From the NCBI RefSeq assembly GCF_015354575.1, contig NZ_JACAFQ010000012.1, positions 59,783-123,782 of the forward strand: a stretch of 64,000 nt of DNA, given 5' to 3'. Source of the DNA: Pseudomonas sp. UFMG81. GTDB taxonomy: Bacteria; Pseudomonadota; Gammaproteobacteria; Pseudomonadales; Pseudomonadaceae. Position numbers and translations under genes: made by a program. Below, in pieces: positions 10,348-19,559 of the stretch. The notes under the pieces are model-generated. The model did not search any database, was not told the origin of the DNA, and worked only from the letters and a program-made list of their open reading frames with translations. Within the stretch, counting starts at the first letter, position 1; every line of letters begins with the position of its first letter.

Positions 10348-12294
10348 ATGTCCTTTGCTTCCCTCGGTCTCTCCGAGGCTCTTGTCCGCGCCATCGAGGC
10401 CGCGGGCTATACCCAGCCCACTCCGGTGCAACAGCGGGCCATTCCCGCCGTGTTGCAAGGCCGCGACCTGATGGTCGCCGCCCAGACAGGTACTGGTAAA
10501 ACCGGCGGCTTCGCGCTCCCGATCCTCGAGCGCCTGTTCCCGGGTGGCCACCCCGACAAATCGCAGCGCCACGGCCCGCGCCAACCGCGCGTGCTGGTGC
10601 TCACCCCGACCCGCGAGCTGGCAGCGCAAGTGCATGACAGCTTCAAGGTGTATGCCCGCGACCTGAACTTCATCAGCGCCTGCATCTTCGGCGGCGTCGG
10701 CATGAACCCGCAGGTCCAGGCCATGGCCAAGGGCGTCGATGTGCTGGTGGCCTGCCCCGGTCGCCTGCTCGACCTCGCCGGCCAGGGCAGCGTCGACCTG
10801 TCGCACGTGGAAATCCTGGTGCTGGACGAAGCCGACCGCATGCTCGACATGGGCTTCATCCACGATGTGAAGAAAGTGCTGTCGCGCCTGCCGGCCAAGC
10901 GCCAGAACCTGCTGTTCTCGGCGACCTTCTCCAAGGACATCACCGACCTCGCCGACAAGCTGCTGCACAACCCCGAGCGCATCGAGGTGACGCCGCCGAA
11001 CACCACCGTCGAGCGTATCGAGCAGCGCGTGTACCGCCTGCCGGCCAGCCACAAGCGCGCCCTGCTGGCCCACCTGATCACCCTCGGCGCCTGGGAACAG
11101 GTGCTGGTGTTCACCCGCACCAAGCACGGTGCCAACCGCCTGGCCGAGTACCTCGAAAAGCACGGCCTGACCGCTGCCGCGATCCACGGCAACAAGAGCC
11201 AGAACGCCCGCACCAAGGCGCTGGCCGACTTCAAGGCCAACACCGTGCGCGTGCTGGTGGCCACCGACATCGCCGCCCGTGGCCTGGACATCGACCAGTT
11301 GCCTCATGTAGTCAACTTCGAGCTGCCCAACGTCGAGGAAGACTACGTTCACCGCATCGGCCGTACCGGCCGTGCCGGGCGTTCGGGCGAAGCCATCTCG
11401 ATGGTCGCCCCGGACGAAGAAAAGCTGCTCAAGAGCATCGAGCGCGTCACCAAGCAGAAAATCCCTGATGGCGACTGGATGGGCTTTGACGCTTCGCAAG
11501 TCGAGGCGGAAAAGCCCGAAGTGCGCGAGCGCCCGCAGAACAACGGCCGCGGTGGCCGCAACCAGCAAGCTCGCGGCGACGCCGGCAAAGACGGCAGCGG
11601 CGGTCGCAAGGACAAGGGCAAGGACAAAGGCAAGCAGAAGCCTGCCGCCGAGAAACAGGCCGACAAGGAGAAGTCTGGCGACAAGCAGCAGCAAGGCGAG
11701 CAGCGCAAGCCGCGTGACAAGAAGCCGCGCCAGCAGCAGGCCAGCCAGGGCCAGAACGCCGCACCGAAGGCGCCGGCTAATCGTGACCCGGAAGAGTTCC
11801 TGGACGACGACGTGGACAACTTCGGTAACCGCGCCGACTACGTCAGCCCCTACCAGAACGCCAAGAACCAGGGCCGCAACCGTCGCCCCGGTGGCAATGG
11901 CGGTCAGGGCCAGGGGCAAGGTCAGCGTAGTGGCGGTGGTCAAGGCCAGGGCCAGGGTCAAGGCCAGCGCAGTGGCGGCGGCCAGGCTCAGGGCCAAGGC
12001 CGTGGCAATGGCCAGCAGCGCCAAGGCCAGAACCAGGGCTCGGGCGAAAAACGCGCCCGTAACGGTGGCGGCAGCAATGGCGGCGCCCGTCGTGATAACA
12101 ACGGTGGCCGCAACCGCCGTGACGATTCGGCGCGCCAGGAACCGGCCGTGCGCAACCCGCGCGACTCGCAGCCGGCACCGGTAATCATCCGCAAGGAGTC
12201 CAAGCTCGACCGTTACCCAACGCCCGAGCAACTGGACGACCTGCCGAGCCGCCCACGCGGCGAGCGCCCGGCGCTGTTGACCCGCAAGGGCTGA
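10348..12294 (+). CDS. rhlE: ATP-dependent DEAD-box RNA helicase RhlE with long C-terminal tail
   Basis: 648 residues from MSFASLGLS (ATG 10348 after GAACAGG). The core has Q-motif [18 protein letters not shown] (45-52), [12 protein letters not shown] (160-163), SAT, and [11 protein letters not shown]. From about residue 390 the protein becomes low-complexity: a Lys/Glu/Gln-rich stretch, then many GQGQ, RSGGG and RRDNNGGR units to near the end, some 255 residues in all, far longer than the E. coli RhlE tail. The core unwinds RNA in ribosome assembly and mRNA decay; the tail would bind RNA or drive condensation (inference). It ends in a REP and a strong terminator. Confidence 0.93.
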   Translation: MSFASLGLSEALVRAIEAAGYTQPTPVQQRAIPAVLQGRDLMVAAQTGTGKTGGFALPILERLFPGGHPDKSQRHGPRQPRVLVLTPTRELAAQVHDSFKVYARDLNFISACIFGGVGMNPQVQAMAKGVDVLVACPGRLLDLAGQGSVDLSHVEILVLDEADRMLDMGFIHDVKKVLSRLPAKRQNLLFSATFSKDITDLADKLLHNPERIEVTPPNTTVERIEQRVYRLPASHKRALLAHLITLGAWEQVLVFTRTKHGANRLAEYLEKHGLTAAAIHGNKSQNARTKALADFKANTVRVLVATDIAARGLDIDQLPHVVNFELPNVEEDYVHRIGRTGRAGRSGEAISMVAPDEEKLLKSIERVTKQKIPDGDWMGFDASQVEAEKPEVRERPQNNGRGGRNQQARGDAGKDGSGGRKDKGKDKGKQKPAAEKQADKEKSGDKQQQGEQRKPRDKKPRQQQASQGQNAAPKAPANRDPEEFLDDDVDNFGNRADYVSPYQNAKNQGRNRRPGGNGGQGQGQGQRSGGGQGQGQGQGQRSGGGQAQGQGRGNGQQRQGQNQGSGEKRARNGGGSNGGARRDNNGGRNRRDDSARQEPAVRNPRDSQPAPVIIRKESKLDRYPTPEQLDDLPSRPRGERPALLTRKG

Positions 12295-12301
12295 TGCCGC
12301 A

Positions 12302-12361
12302 TTCGCCGGCAAGGCCGGCTCCTACAGCTACACACCTGTAGGAGCCGGCCTTGCCGGCGAA
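12302..12361. repeat. REP-like palindrome, type I variant
   Basis: TTCGCCGGCAAGGCCGGCTC facing its reverse complement, with hinge CTACAG and a short centre, between rhlE and its terminator. Confidence 0.8.
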
Positions 12362-12370
12362 CAGAACACA

Positions 12371-12405
12371 AACAAAAACGCCGCCCATTGGGCGGCGTTT
12401 TTGTT
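12371..12405. terminator. Bidirectional intrinsic terminator between rhlE and yceI
   Basis: AACAAAAACGCCGCCCA and GGCGGCGTTTTTGTT form a perfect stem around a 3-4 base loop, giving a T-tract on both strands. It serves both convergent genes. Confidence 0.95.
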
Positions 12406-12416
12406 AGCGAGGCAAA

Positions 12417-12995
12417 TTACTTCTGCTTCACACCTTCGACACTGATATCCAGGTCCAGGGTTTGCGAGGTAGCACCCGGGCCCTTGATGCCGAAGTCGTT
12501 CAGGTTGAGGGTCGTGGTGGCGTTGAAGCCGGCGCGCTCGCCGCCCCATGGGTCCTTGCCTTCACCGTTGAAGGTGGCCTTGAAGGTGACTGGCTTGGTC
12601 ACGCCGTGCATGGTCAGGTCGCCGGTCACGTCAGCGGTCTTTTCACCGGTGGACTTGACGCTGGTGGAGACGAACTTGGCTTGCGGGTACTTCTTCACGT
12701 CCAGGAAGTCGGCGCTGGCGATGTGCTTGTCACGCTCGGCGTGGTTGGACCACAGGCTGGCGGTTTTCAGGTCGACGCTGATCTTGCTGGCCTCAGGCTT
12801 GGCGCTGTCCCAGGTGAACTGGCCGTCGAAATCCTTGAAGGTGCCGTGGATGAAGCTGTAGCCCAGGTGGCTGATCTTCCAGTCGACGAACGCGTGCTGG
12901 CCTTCCTTGTCGATCTTGTACTCGGCGGCCATGGCCTGGCCGGCGGAAAGCAGAGCGGTACCGAGCGCCAGAGCGGCAAAAGTCTTTTTCAACAT
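12417..12995 (-). CDS. YceI family periplasmic protein
   Basis: 192 residues. ATG 12995 (strong AAGGAAGTAAGG) opens a signal peptide [19 protein letters not shown] cleaved after AMA. The mature part has the YceI lipocalin-like features [31 protein letters not shown] and [16 protein letters not shown]. Family members bind polyisoprenoid chains, probably a ubiquinone-like ligand. It follows a cytochrome b561 gene by 34 bases; this pair is common and suggests membrane redox work with quinones. Confidence 0.93.
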   Translation of the reverse strand: MLKKTFAALALGTALLSAGQAMAAEYKIDKEGQHAFVDWKISHLGYSFIHGTFKDFDGQFTWDSAKPEASKISVDLKTASLWSNHAERDKHIASADFLDVKKYPQAKFVSTSVKSTGEKTADVTGDLTMHGVTKPVTFKATFNGEGKDPWGGERAGFNATTTLNLNDFGIKGPGATSQTLDLDISVEGVKQK

Positions 12996-13029
12996 CCTTA
13001 CTTCCTTCCTTTGCAATTGAGGTTGAGAG

Positions 13030-13581
13030 TCAAGCTTTGCGGCCCAGCATACGGATGAGGGTCGCGTCACGGTCGATGAAATGATGCTTGAATGCCGCCA
13101 GCGCGTGGAGCACGGCGAAGATCACCAGGCCCCAGGCCAGCCACAGGTGGATAACCCCGGCGGTATCGGCTTGATCCGGCAGGTCGCTGACCAGCGCCGG
13201 CACTTCGAACAGGCCGAACACCGGAATGCCGACACCGTCGGCGGTGGAGATCAGGTAACCGGCGATCATCACGGCGAACAGCCCCAGGTACAGGGCCAGG
13301 TGCCCAAGTTTCGCCGCCAGGCGCGTCACCTTGCCATGGTTGGCCGGTGCCGGTGGCGGTGGGCTGACGAAACGCCAGAGCACCCGCAGCAGCATCACCG
13401 CCAACAGCACAAGGCCAATGCTCTTGTGCAGGTCGGGGCCGGATTTGCGCCAGGGGCTGTAATAATCCAGGCCGACCATCCACAGCCCCAGGCCGAACAG
13501 GCCGAAGACTGCCAGCGCCACACCCCAGTGCATGACGATGCTGACCAGGCCATAGCGAGAAGATGAATTGCGCAGTTGCAT
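13030..13581 (-). CDS. Cytochrome b561
   Basis: 183 residues with four membrane helices. Heme-ligand histidines are visible in [31 protein letters not shown] and [18 protein letters not shown]. It is a di-heme b-type membrane protein that moves electrons between quinone and periplasmic partners. It is first in an operon with yceI. A GGGGAA ribosome site lies a little far (about 13 bases) from the ATG, but no better start is present. Confidence 0.92.
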   Translation of the reverse strand: MQLRNSSSRYGLVSIVMHWGVALAVFGLFGLGLWMVGLDYYSPWRKSGPDLHKSIGLVLLAVMLLRVLWRFVSPPPPAPANHGKVTRLAAKLGHLALYLGLFAVMIAGYLISTADGVGIPVFGLFEVPALVSDLPDQADTAGVIHLWLAWGLVIFAVLHALAAFKHHFIDRDATLIRMLGRKA

Positions 13582-13748
13582 GTTGGCGTATTTCCCCGTG
13601 AAAGCTGTGCACAGACTAGCGCGAAACGTATCGAAGAAAAGCGTAAAAAACTGCTCGGGATTATCGACAAACCCGATAGCAATTTTGCAAGCTTGCCATT
13701 AAGGAAACGTTAACGATAGCCGCTCCCACAGGTACTGCACCGTATTCT
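13582..13748. other. Spacer upstream of cytochrome b561
   Basis: Part of a 321-base gap without genes. The stretch is comparatively A/T-rich (for example GCGTAAAAAACTG and GATAGCAATTTTGCAAGCTTGCCATTAAGG) and probably holds the leftward promoter. I could not fix the boxes. The rest of the gap is the REP at 13749-13864 and a short tail. Confidence 0.4.
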
Positions 13749-13864
13749 TGTAGGAGCGGCCTTGTGCCGCGAAAGGGCCGCATAGCGGCCCCGGCAATTC
13801 CTGCAACAATGCAGAAATCTGGGGCCGCTTCGCGGCCTTTTCGCGGCACAAGGCCGCTCCTACA
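13749..13864. repeat. REP-like composite palindrome, type II
   Basis: TGTAGGAGCGGCCTTGTGCC outer arm with its reverse complement at the right end, inner TCGC/GGGCCGC units. Located just after the amine oxidase gene stop. Confidence 0.85.
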
Positions 13865-13902
13865 GTGGACGGACAAGCCCGTTAAACGAGGCTGGCGAAG
13901 GT

Positions 13903-15762
13903 TCAGTCGGCCTTGGCCTGGCTGTTGACCACCGCCTTCTTCGCAGGCTCGGCCTTGGCCGTGGCTTTCTTCACAGGTTCCGGCTTGGCAGCTGGCTTTT
14001 GCGCCTGCTTGGCAGCTGGCTTGTGTGCCGCAGGCTTGGCCGGTGCGGCTTTGGCAGGGGCTGCCTTGGCTGGCTCTTCCTTGGCAACCACCGCAGGGGC
14101 TGGCGCTGGCGCTGCGGGAGCAGGAGCAGGCACCACTGCCTCGGCCTTGGCGATCGGTGCGGCCTTGGCCTCTGGCTTGTCAGCCCCACCGAACAGGCGC
14201 GAGAAGAACCCAGGCTTGTCCTGCTTGGCCTCTTCGACCTTCACCGGCTCCGGCTTGGCAGGCGCTTTCTCGGCCTTGTCCGACGCGCCGCCGAACAGGT
14301 TGGAGAAGAACCCGCCCTTGTCCTTGGCCGCCACTGCTGCCGCCGTACCAGCGGCGGCGGTGGCCGCAACCGACTTGACCGGGTCGAACGATTTGCCGGC
14401 AGCCAAATCCTGCACTTGGCTGGCCGCGCGCTGGCCACTGCGCAGGGCGCCTTCGAGGGTGCCCGGGTAGAGGGCGTCGGTGTGCTCGCCGGCGAAGGCG
14501 ATGCGCTGCACCGGGCGCTCCCACAGCCGCCAGTACTTGCTGATCTGGCCAGGGCCGAAGGCCAGGTAGGCGCCGCCCATGCCCGCATCGGTGCTGTAAC
14601 GGCGTACTTCGTAGCCGGTGAACGCGCCACGGGCCTGTGGATAGAAAGCGTGCAGGCGGATCAGCACCTGGTCGACCATCTGCTTGTCACCGAATGCCTG
14701 CAGCAGGCGGGCATTGTCACCGGACAAGTTGATCACCACGTTGGCGCCGCCCTTGAGTGCCGGTTCGATCCACAGCATGCCCAGGCCGGTGTTGCTGAAG
14801 ATCTCACCGGACATGCGCGCCCGGCTTTCCCACACCGGGTTCTTGAACTTGAGCATCAGCTGGTCGCGCCAGCCGTAGTTGGTGCCCTTCAGCGCCGCCA
14901 GGTGCTGGTTGTCCAGGCCCGGGGTCATCTGGATCTTGGCCAGGGCGCGCAGCGGCACGGCCATGACCAGGTAATCGGCCTGGTAGCCCACCGCACCGAC
15001 CTTGACCGTCACGCCGTCCTTGTCCTGGACGATGGCGGTGACCGGCGAGCTGGTCTTGATGGTCTTGAGCTGCTTGACGAAGGCCTGGGCCAAAACCGGG
15101 CTGCCACCCGGCAGGCGCGCGGCACGCAGGTCACGGTCGCTGACGTTGCGGTACACCCGGCCCTGCTGGGCGAAGTACAGCAGCGACAGGCGCGACGGTT
15201 CGTCGTAGCGGGTGCGGATCTGCTGGTTGATCAGCTGACGGGCGGTGGCCGGCAGTTGCAGCTTGTCCAGCCAAGTGGACACGTTCATCTGGTCGAGAGC
15301 GAACAGTGTGCTGTTGGCCGCTGGGTTGAGCGGGTCTTCGATCGAGCGCGCCAGGTCGTCGAGGGTCTTCTCGTAGCGCTTGAGCGCATCGGCGGTGGCC
15401 GGCTGCTTGGTGGCCAGGTCGGCGGCGCTGAAGTACTCACCATCGATCAGGTAACCCGGGGTGCGGACAAACTCTGGTGCAGGCAAGGTCGAGACCTTGA
15501 ATTGCTCCAGGTACTGGTTGAGCACCGGCTGGGTCTTGTTGTTGCCGATCCACTCGCTGGTGGCCAGGCCCGAACGCCCGCCCATACCGGCCTTGGCCTC
15601 CAGCAGGGTGACCTGCCAGCCTTTGCTCTGCAGCTCGTAGGCTGCGGTCAGCCCCGCCAGGCCGCCACCGACGACGATCGCCGTCTTGTCCTTGGCCAGC
15701 GCGCCCGCGCTGGAGACACCAATCAATACAATCGCGCACAGGCGCACCCAAGCAGCAGCCAT
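13903..15762 (-). CDS. Flavin-dependent amine oxidase with Ala/Pro/Lys-rich C-terminal tail
   Basis: 619 residues from ATG 15762; the upstream part of the frame lacks a ribosome site. Residues 1-23 form a signal peptide. TAIVVGGGLAGLTAAYEL carries the FAD dinucleotide motif (G32-G37), followed by LLEAKAGMGGRSG and, near residue 435, AFAGEHTDALYPGTLEGALRSG, the second flavin signature of monoamine oxidases. After about residue 470 comes a tail not seen in ordinary family members: two FFS(N/R)LFGG units 34 residues apart (484 and 518), then some 80 residues of PAKAAPAK/KPAAK repeats like the PhaF tail. It is probably secreted to the periplasm. Substrate unknown. Confidence 0.85.
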   Translation of the reverse strand: MAAAWVRLCAIVLIGVSSAGALAKDKTAIVVGGGLAGLTAAYELQSKGWQVTLLEAKAGMGGRSGLATSEWIGNNKTQPVLNQYLEQFKVSTLPAPEFVRTPGYLIDGEYFSAADLATKQPATADALKRYEKTLDDLARSIEDPLNPAANSTLFALDQMNVSTWLDKLQLPATARQLINQQIRTRYDEPSRLSLLYFAQQGRVYRNVSDRDLRAARLPGGSPVLAQAFVKQLKTIKTSSPVTAIVQDKDGVTVKVGAVGYQADYLVMAVPLRALAKIQMTPGLDNQHLAALKGTNYGWRDQLMLKFKNPVWESRARMSGEIFSNTGLGMLWIEPALKGGANVVINLSGDNARLLQAFGDKQMVDQVLIRLHAFYPQARGAFTGYEVRRYSTDAGMGGAYLAFGPGQISKYWRLWERPVQRIAFAGEHTDALYPGTLEGALRSGQRAASQVQDLAAGKSFDPVKSVAATAAAGTAAAVAAKDKGGFFSNLFGGASDKAEKAPAKPEPVKVEEAKQDKPGFFSRLFGGADKPEAKAAPIAKAEAVVPAPAPAAPAPAPAVVAKEEPAKAAPAKAAPAKPAAHKPAAKQAQKPAAKPEPVKKATAKAEPAKKAVVNSQAKAD

Positions 15763-15947
15763 GATGGCGAACTCCGGTTCAGAAACGTGGGATGAAAAGG
15801 GGGAAGAACACCCCCGGGGCAAGTAGCGTTAAGAATACGTCAGGTCCGCGCACCTCGCCAGCCAGCGACAACAAGTGCCTTTGCCTGTTCAGATTTTTCT
15901 TGCAGCGTGCGTGAGGGCCCTGCGCCTGACGGTTGTCCCGCCTGCCG

Positions 15948-15979
15948 GCTTTGCTTAGGCTTACGCGGTCTAGCAAAGC
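15948..15979 (+). promoter_or_regulatory. Inverted repeat upstream of bioA
   Basis: GCTTTGCT (15948-15955) and AGCAAAGC (15972-15979), 16 bases apart, ending ten bases before the bioA ribosome site. It could be an operator or a leader hairpin. No known biotin-operator consensus is matched that I can name. Confidence 0.4.
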
Positions 15980-16001
15980 TGCCAAGCCAGGAGAAGTGCC
16001 C

Positions 16002-17408
<1,407 letters not shown>

Positions 17409-17431
17409 CCTGCAGAGCAACGAGCATACCC

Positions 17432-17550
17432 CTGTAGGAGCGGCCTTGTGTCGCGAAAGGGCCGCAAGGCGGCCCCGGCAATTTGTGCATCGCCGCTGAA
17501 ATCCTGGGGCTGCTGCGCAGCCCTTTCGCGACACAAGGCCGCTCCTACAG
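17432..17550. repeat. REP-like composite palindrome, type II
   Basis: Outer arms CTGTAGGAGCGGCCTTGTGT and its reverse complement; inner GGGCCGC and GGCTGC units. It lies in the 173 bases between bioA and rsmE, leaving only about 30 bases before the rsmE start. Confidence 0.85.
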
Positions 17551-17581
17551 AGGGCGAGTACACCCTTTCAATGAGCGCCCC

Positions 17582-18301
17582 ATGAGACTCTCCCGCTTCT
17601 TCATCGACGCCCCCCTGGCCCTCGGCGAGCACGACCTGCCCGAAGCCCAGGCCCACTACATCGGCCGTGTGCTGCGCATGGCTGCCGGCGACGCCGTGCA
17701 ACTGTTCGACGGCAGCGGCCAGGAATACCTCGGCCAACTGCTCGAAGTCGGCAAGAAAAGCGTGCGCGTGAACCTCGACCAGGCCCTCCCCGGCCAGGCC
17801 GAATCACCGCTGCACATCCACCTCGGCCAGGGCCTGTCCCGTGGCGAGCGCATGGACTGGGCGATCCAGAAAGCCACCGAACTGGGCGCCAACCAGATCA
17901 CCCCGATCGTCAGCGAGCGCTGTGAAGTCCGCCTGAAGGACGAGCGCGCCGACAAGCGCCTGGCCCACTGGCGCCAGGTGGCGATCAGCGCCTGCGAACA
18001 ATGCGGTCGCTCCACCTTGCCGGTCATCCACCCCCCGGTCACCCTGGCCGAGTGGCTGAAAAGCACCGAAGCCGACCTGAAACTGGTGCTGCACCCGGTG
18101 GCCGAACCACTGACCAGCCATGCCCAGCCCGCCAACCTAGCCTTCCTGATCGGCCCCGAGGGTGGCCTGAGCGACGCTGAAGTGGAACAGGCCAAGGCCG
18201 CCGGCTTCCACGCCGCCCGACTCGGCCCGCGGGTGCTGCGCACCGAAACCGCGCCGGTGGTGGCGCTGTCGGTGGCGCAGCAGTTGTGGGGCGATTTCTA
18301 A
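17582..18301 (+). CDS. rsmE: 16S rRNA (uracil-1498-N3)-methyltransferase
   Basis: 239 residues from MRLSRFFID; the longer frame reads through the REP and is rejected. The N-terminal PUA-like part (LPEAQAHYIGRVLRM) and the C-terminal SPOUT knot with LIGPEGGLSDAEVEQAK and LGPRVLRTETAPVVAL identify RsmE, which methylates U1498 of 16S rRNA using SAM. SERCEVRL in the middle is also conserved. The stop overlaps by four bases the stop of the convergent hemolysin III gene. A more distant paralog lies at 49828-50535. Confidence 0.95.
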   Translation: MRLSRFFIDAPLALGEHDLPEAQAHYIGRVLRMAAGDAVQLFDGSGQEYLGQLLEVGKKSVRVNLDQALPGQAESPLHIHLGQGLSRGERMDWAIQKATELGANQITPIVSERCEVRLKDERADKRLAHWRQVAISACEQCGRSTLPVIHPPVTLAEWLKSTEADLKLVLHPVAEPLTSHAQPANLAFLIGPEGGLSDAEVEQAKAAGFHAARLGPRVLRTETAPVVALSVAQQLWGDF

Positions 18302-18915
18302 CTGACGTAGAACAACACCGCGACGAAGTGCATCAGGCTGCCGGCGATGACGAACAGGTGCCAGATGCCGTGCCAGTGGCGGAACCGGCTGTCGAAGGCA
18401 AAGAACACGATGCCGACGGTGTAGAACACACCGCCGGCCGCCAGCCAGGCGAAGCCGGCGCCGCCCAGGCTGTGCAGCAGCGGCTTGACCGCCACCAGCA
18501 CGATCCAGCCCATCACCGCGTAGATGATGATCGACAGGATGCGCGCCTCCGAGCGCGGCTTGATCTCTTGCAACATGCCGATCAGCGCCAGCCCCCAGAC
18601 CACCCCGAACAGGCTCCAGCCCCAAGGGCCACGCAGGCTGACCAGGCAGAACGGCGTGTAGCTGCCGGCGATCAGCAGGTAGATCGACAGATGGTCGAGC
18701 TTGCGCATCACCCGCTTCGCCTTGCCGCGGGTGCTGTGGTAGAGGGTGGAGATGCTGTAGAGCAACAGCAGCGTGAAGCCGTAGATGGAGAAGCTGACGA
18801 TCTTCCAGGGGTCGCCCTGCAAGCCCGCGACGACGATCAGCCAGACCGCGCCGATGCAGGCCAGGACCGCGCCGACCAGGTGGGTCCAGGCGTTGAAACG
18901 TTCACCGTAGTACAT
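18298..18915 (-). CDS. Hemolysin III / YqfA (PAQR) family membrane protein
   Basis: 205 residues from ATG 18915, with AGGAGG 12 bases upstream. About seven membrane helices. Conserved positions of the family are visible: ERFNAWTHLVGA, STLYHST, KLDHLSIYLLIAGSYTP and RFRHWHGIWHLFVIAGSLMHF, which contain the candidate metal-binding Ser/His/Asp residues of PAQR proteins. Bacterial members are inner-membrane proteins of uncertain activity; the hemolysin name is historical. Single-gene unit. Confidence 0.9.
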   Translation of the reverse strand: MYYGERFNAWTHLVGAVLACIGAVWLIVVAGLQGDPWKIVSFSIYGFTLLLLYSISTLYHSTRGKAKRVMRKLDHLSIYLLIAGSYTPFCLVSLRGPWGWSLFGVVWGLALIGMLQEIKPRSEARILSIIIYAVMGWIVLVAVKPLLHSLGGAGFAWLAAGGVFYTVGIVFFAFDSRFRHWHGIWHLFVIAGSLMHFVAVLFYVS

Positions 18916-18960
18916 GCAGGCACAGACCTCCTGAGGTCGATGTGGTTCCTGATACATCGC

Positions 18961-19084
18961 CCCCTGTAGGAGCGGCCTTGTGTCGCGATAGGGCTGCGAA
19001 GCAGCCCCAGGATTTCAGCGACAACGCATAGATTGCTGGGGCCGCTTTGCGGCCCTATCGCGACACAAGGCCGCTCCTACAGGG
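18961..19084. repeat. REP-like composite palindrome, type II, overlapping the chpC stop
   Basis: CCCCTGTAGGAGCGGCCTTG at the left end and its reverse complement at the right end, with inner GGGCTGCG and GGGGCCGC units. The right arm overlaps the last codons and TAG stop of chpC, read leftward. Confidence 0.85.
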
Positions 19085-19559
19085 GAATACCCGCTTGTGA
19101 TTGCAATTGCGCGTCACGCACCATCCGCTCCAGCGCCGCCAGGTCCGGCACCCGCGCCACTTGCTCGCCCACCTGCACCGCCGCCAGTTCCAGCGCGGCC
19201 AGCGGCACATCGACATAGTTGAGCTGGCTGTCGAGCTTGCACGAGCGCGGAATCCCTTGCAGCAGCAGCGCCAGGTAACGCAACCCGGTATCGCCCAGGG
19301 CATTGAGCACCACCACCCGCGCCCGCTCGCCACAGGTCGTCTGCCCGCCGCAGGCGGCCTCGAAACCGATCAACGGCAGGCGCTGCTGGCGCCAGTCCAC
19401 CCAGCCCAGGTGCCAGGCTGGCTCGCCCGGTACACAGGCAAAGGCGCGATGGCCGATCAGCTCGGCCACCGCGACGTTGGGCAGCACCAGGGTGCGGTCG
19501 CCCAACGGTAGCAGCAGCCCGGTCAGGCTGCTGCGCTGGCCAGCAATATGTTCAAGCAT
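19077..19559 (-). CDS. chpC: CheW-like chemotaxis adaptor (ChpC-type)
   Basis: 160 residues from ATG 19559, which overlaps the chpA end by 8 bases. CheW-domain text: LLPLGDRTLVLPNVAVAELIG, WHLGWVDWRQQRLPLIGFEAA, RARVVVLNALGD. It would link receptor and kinase of the Chp system as a second adaptor beside PilI. It corresponds in position and length to ChpC of P. aeruginosa, but here it follows chpA directly with no chpB. The final residues and stop are encoded inside a REP arm. Confidence 0.85.
   Translation of the reverse strand: MLEHIAGQRSSLTGLLLPLGDRTLVLPNVAVAELIGHRAFACVPGEPAWHLGWVDWRQQRLPLIGFEAACGGQTTCGERARVVVLNALGDTGLRYLALLLQGIPRSCKLDSQLNYVDVPLAALELAAVQVGEQVARVPDLAALERMVRDAQLQSQAGIPL

Noticed and set aside
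10183..12312. Open frame of 709 codons on the - strand opposite rhlE
   Set aside because: Ala/Leu/Val-rich antisense of the RhlE core and repeats; no start signal.
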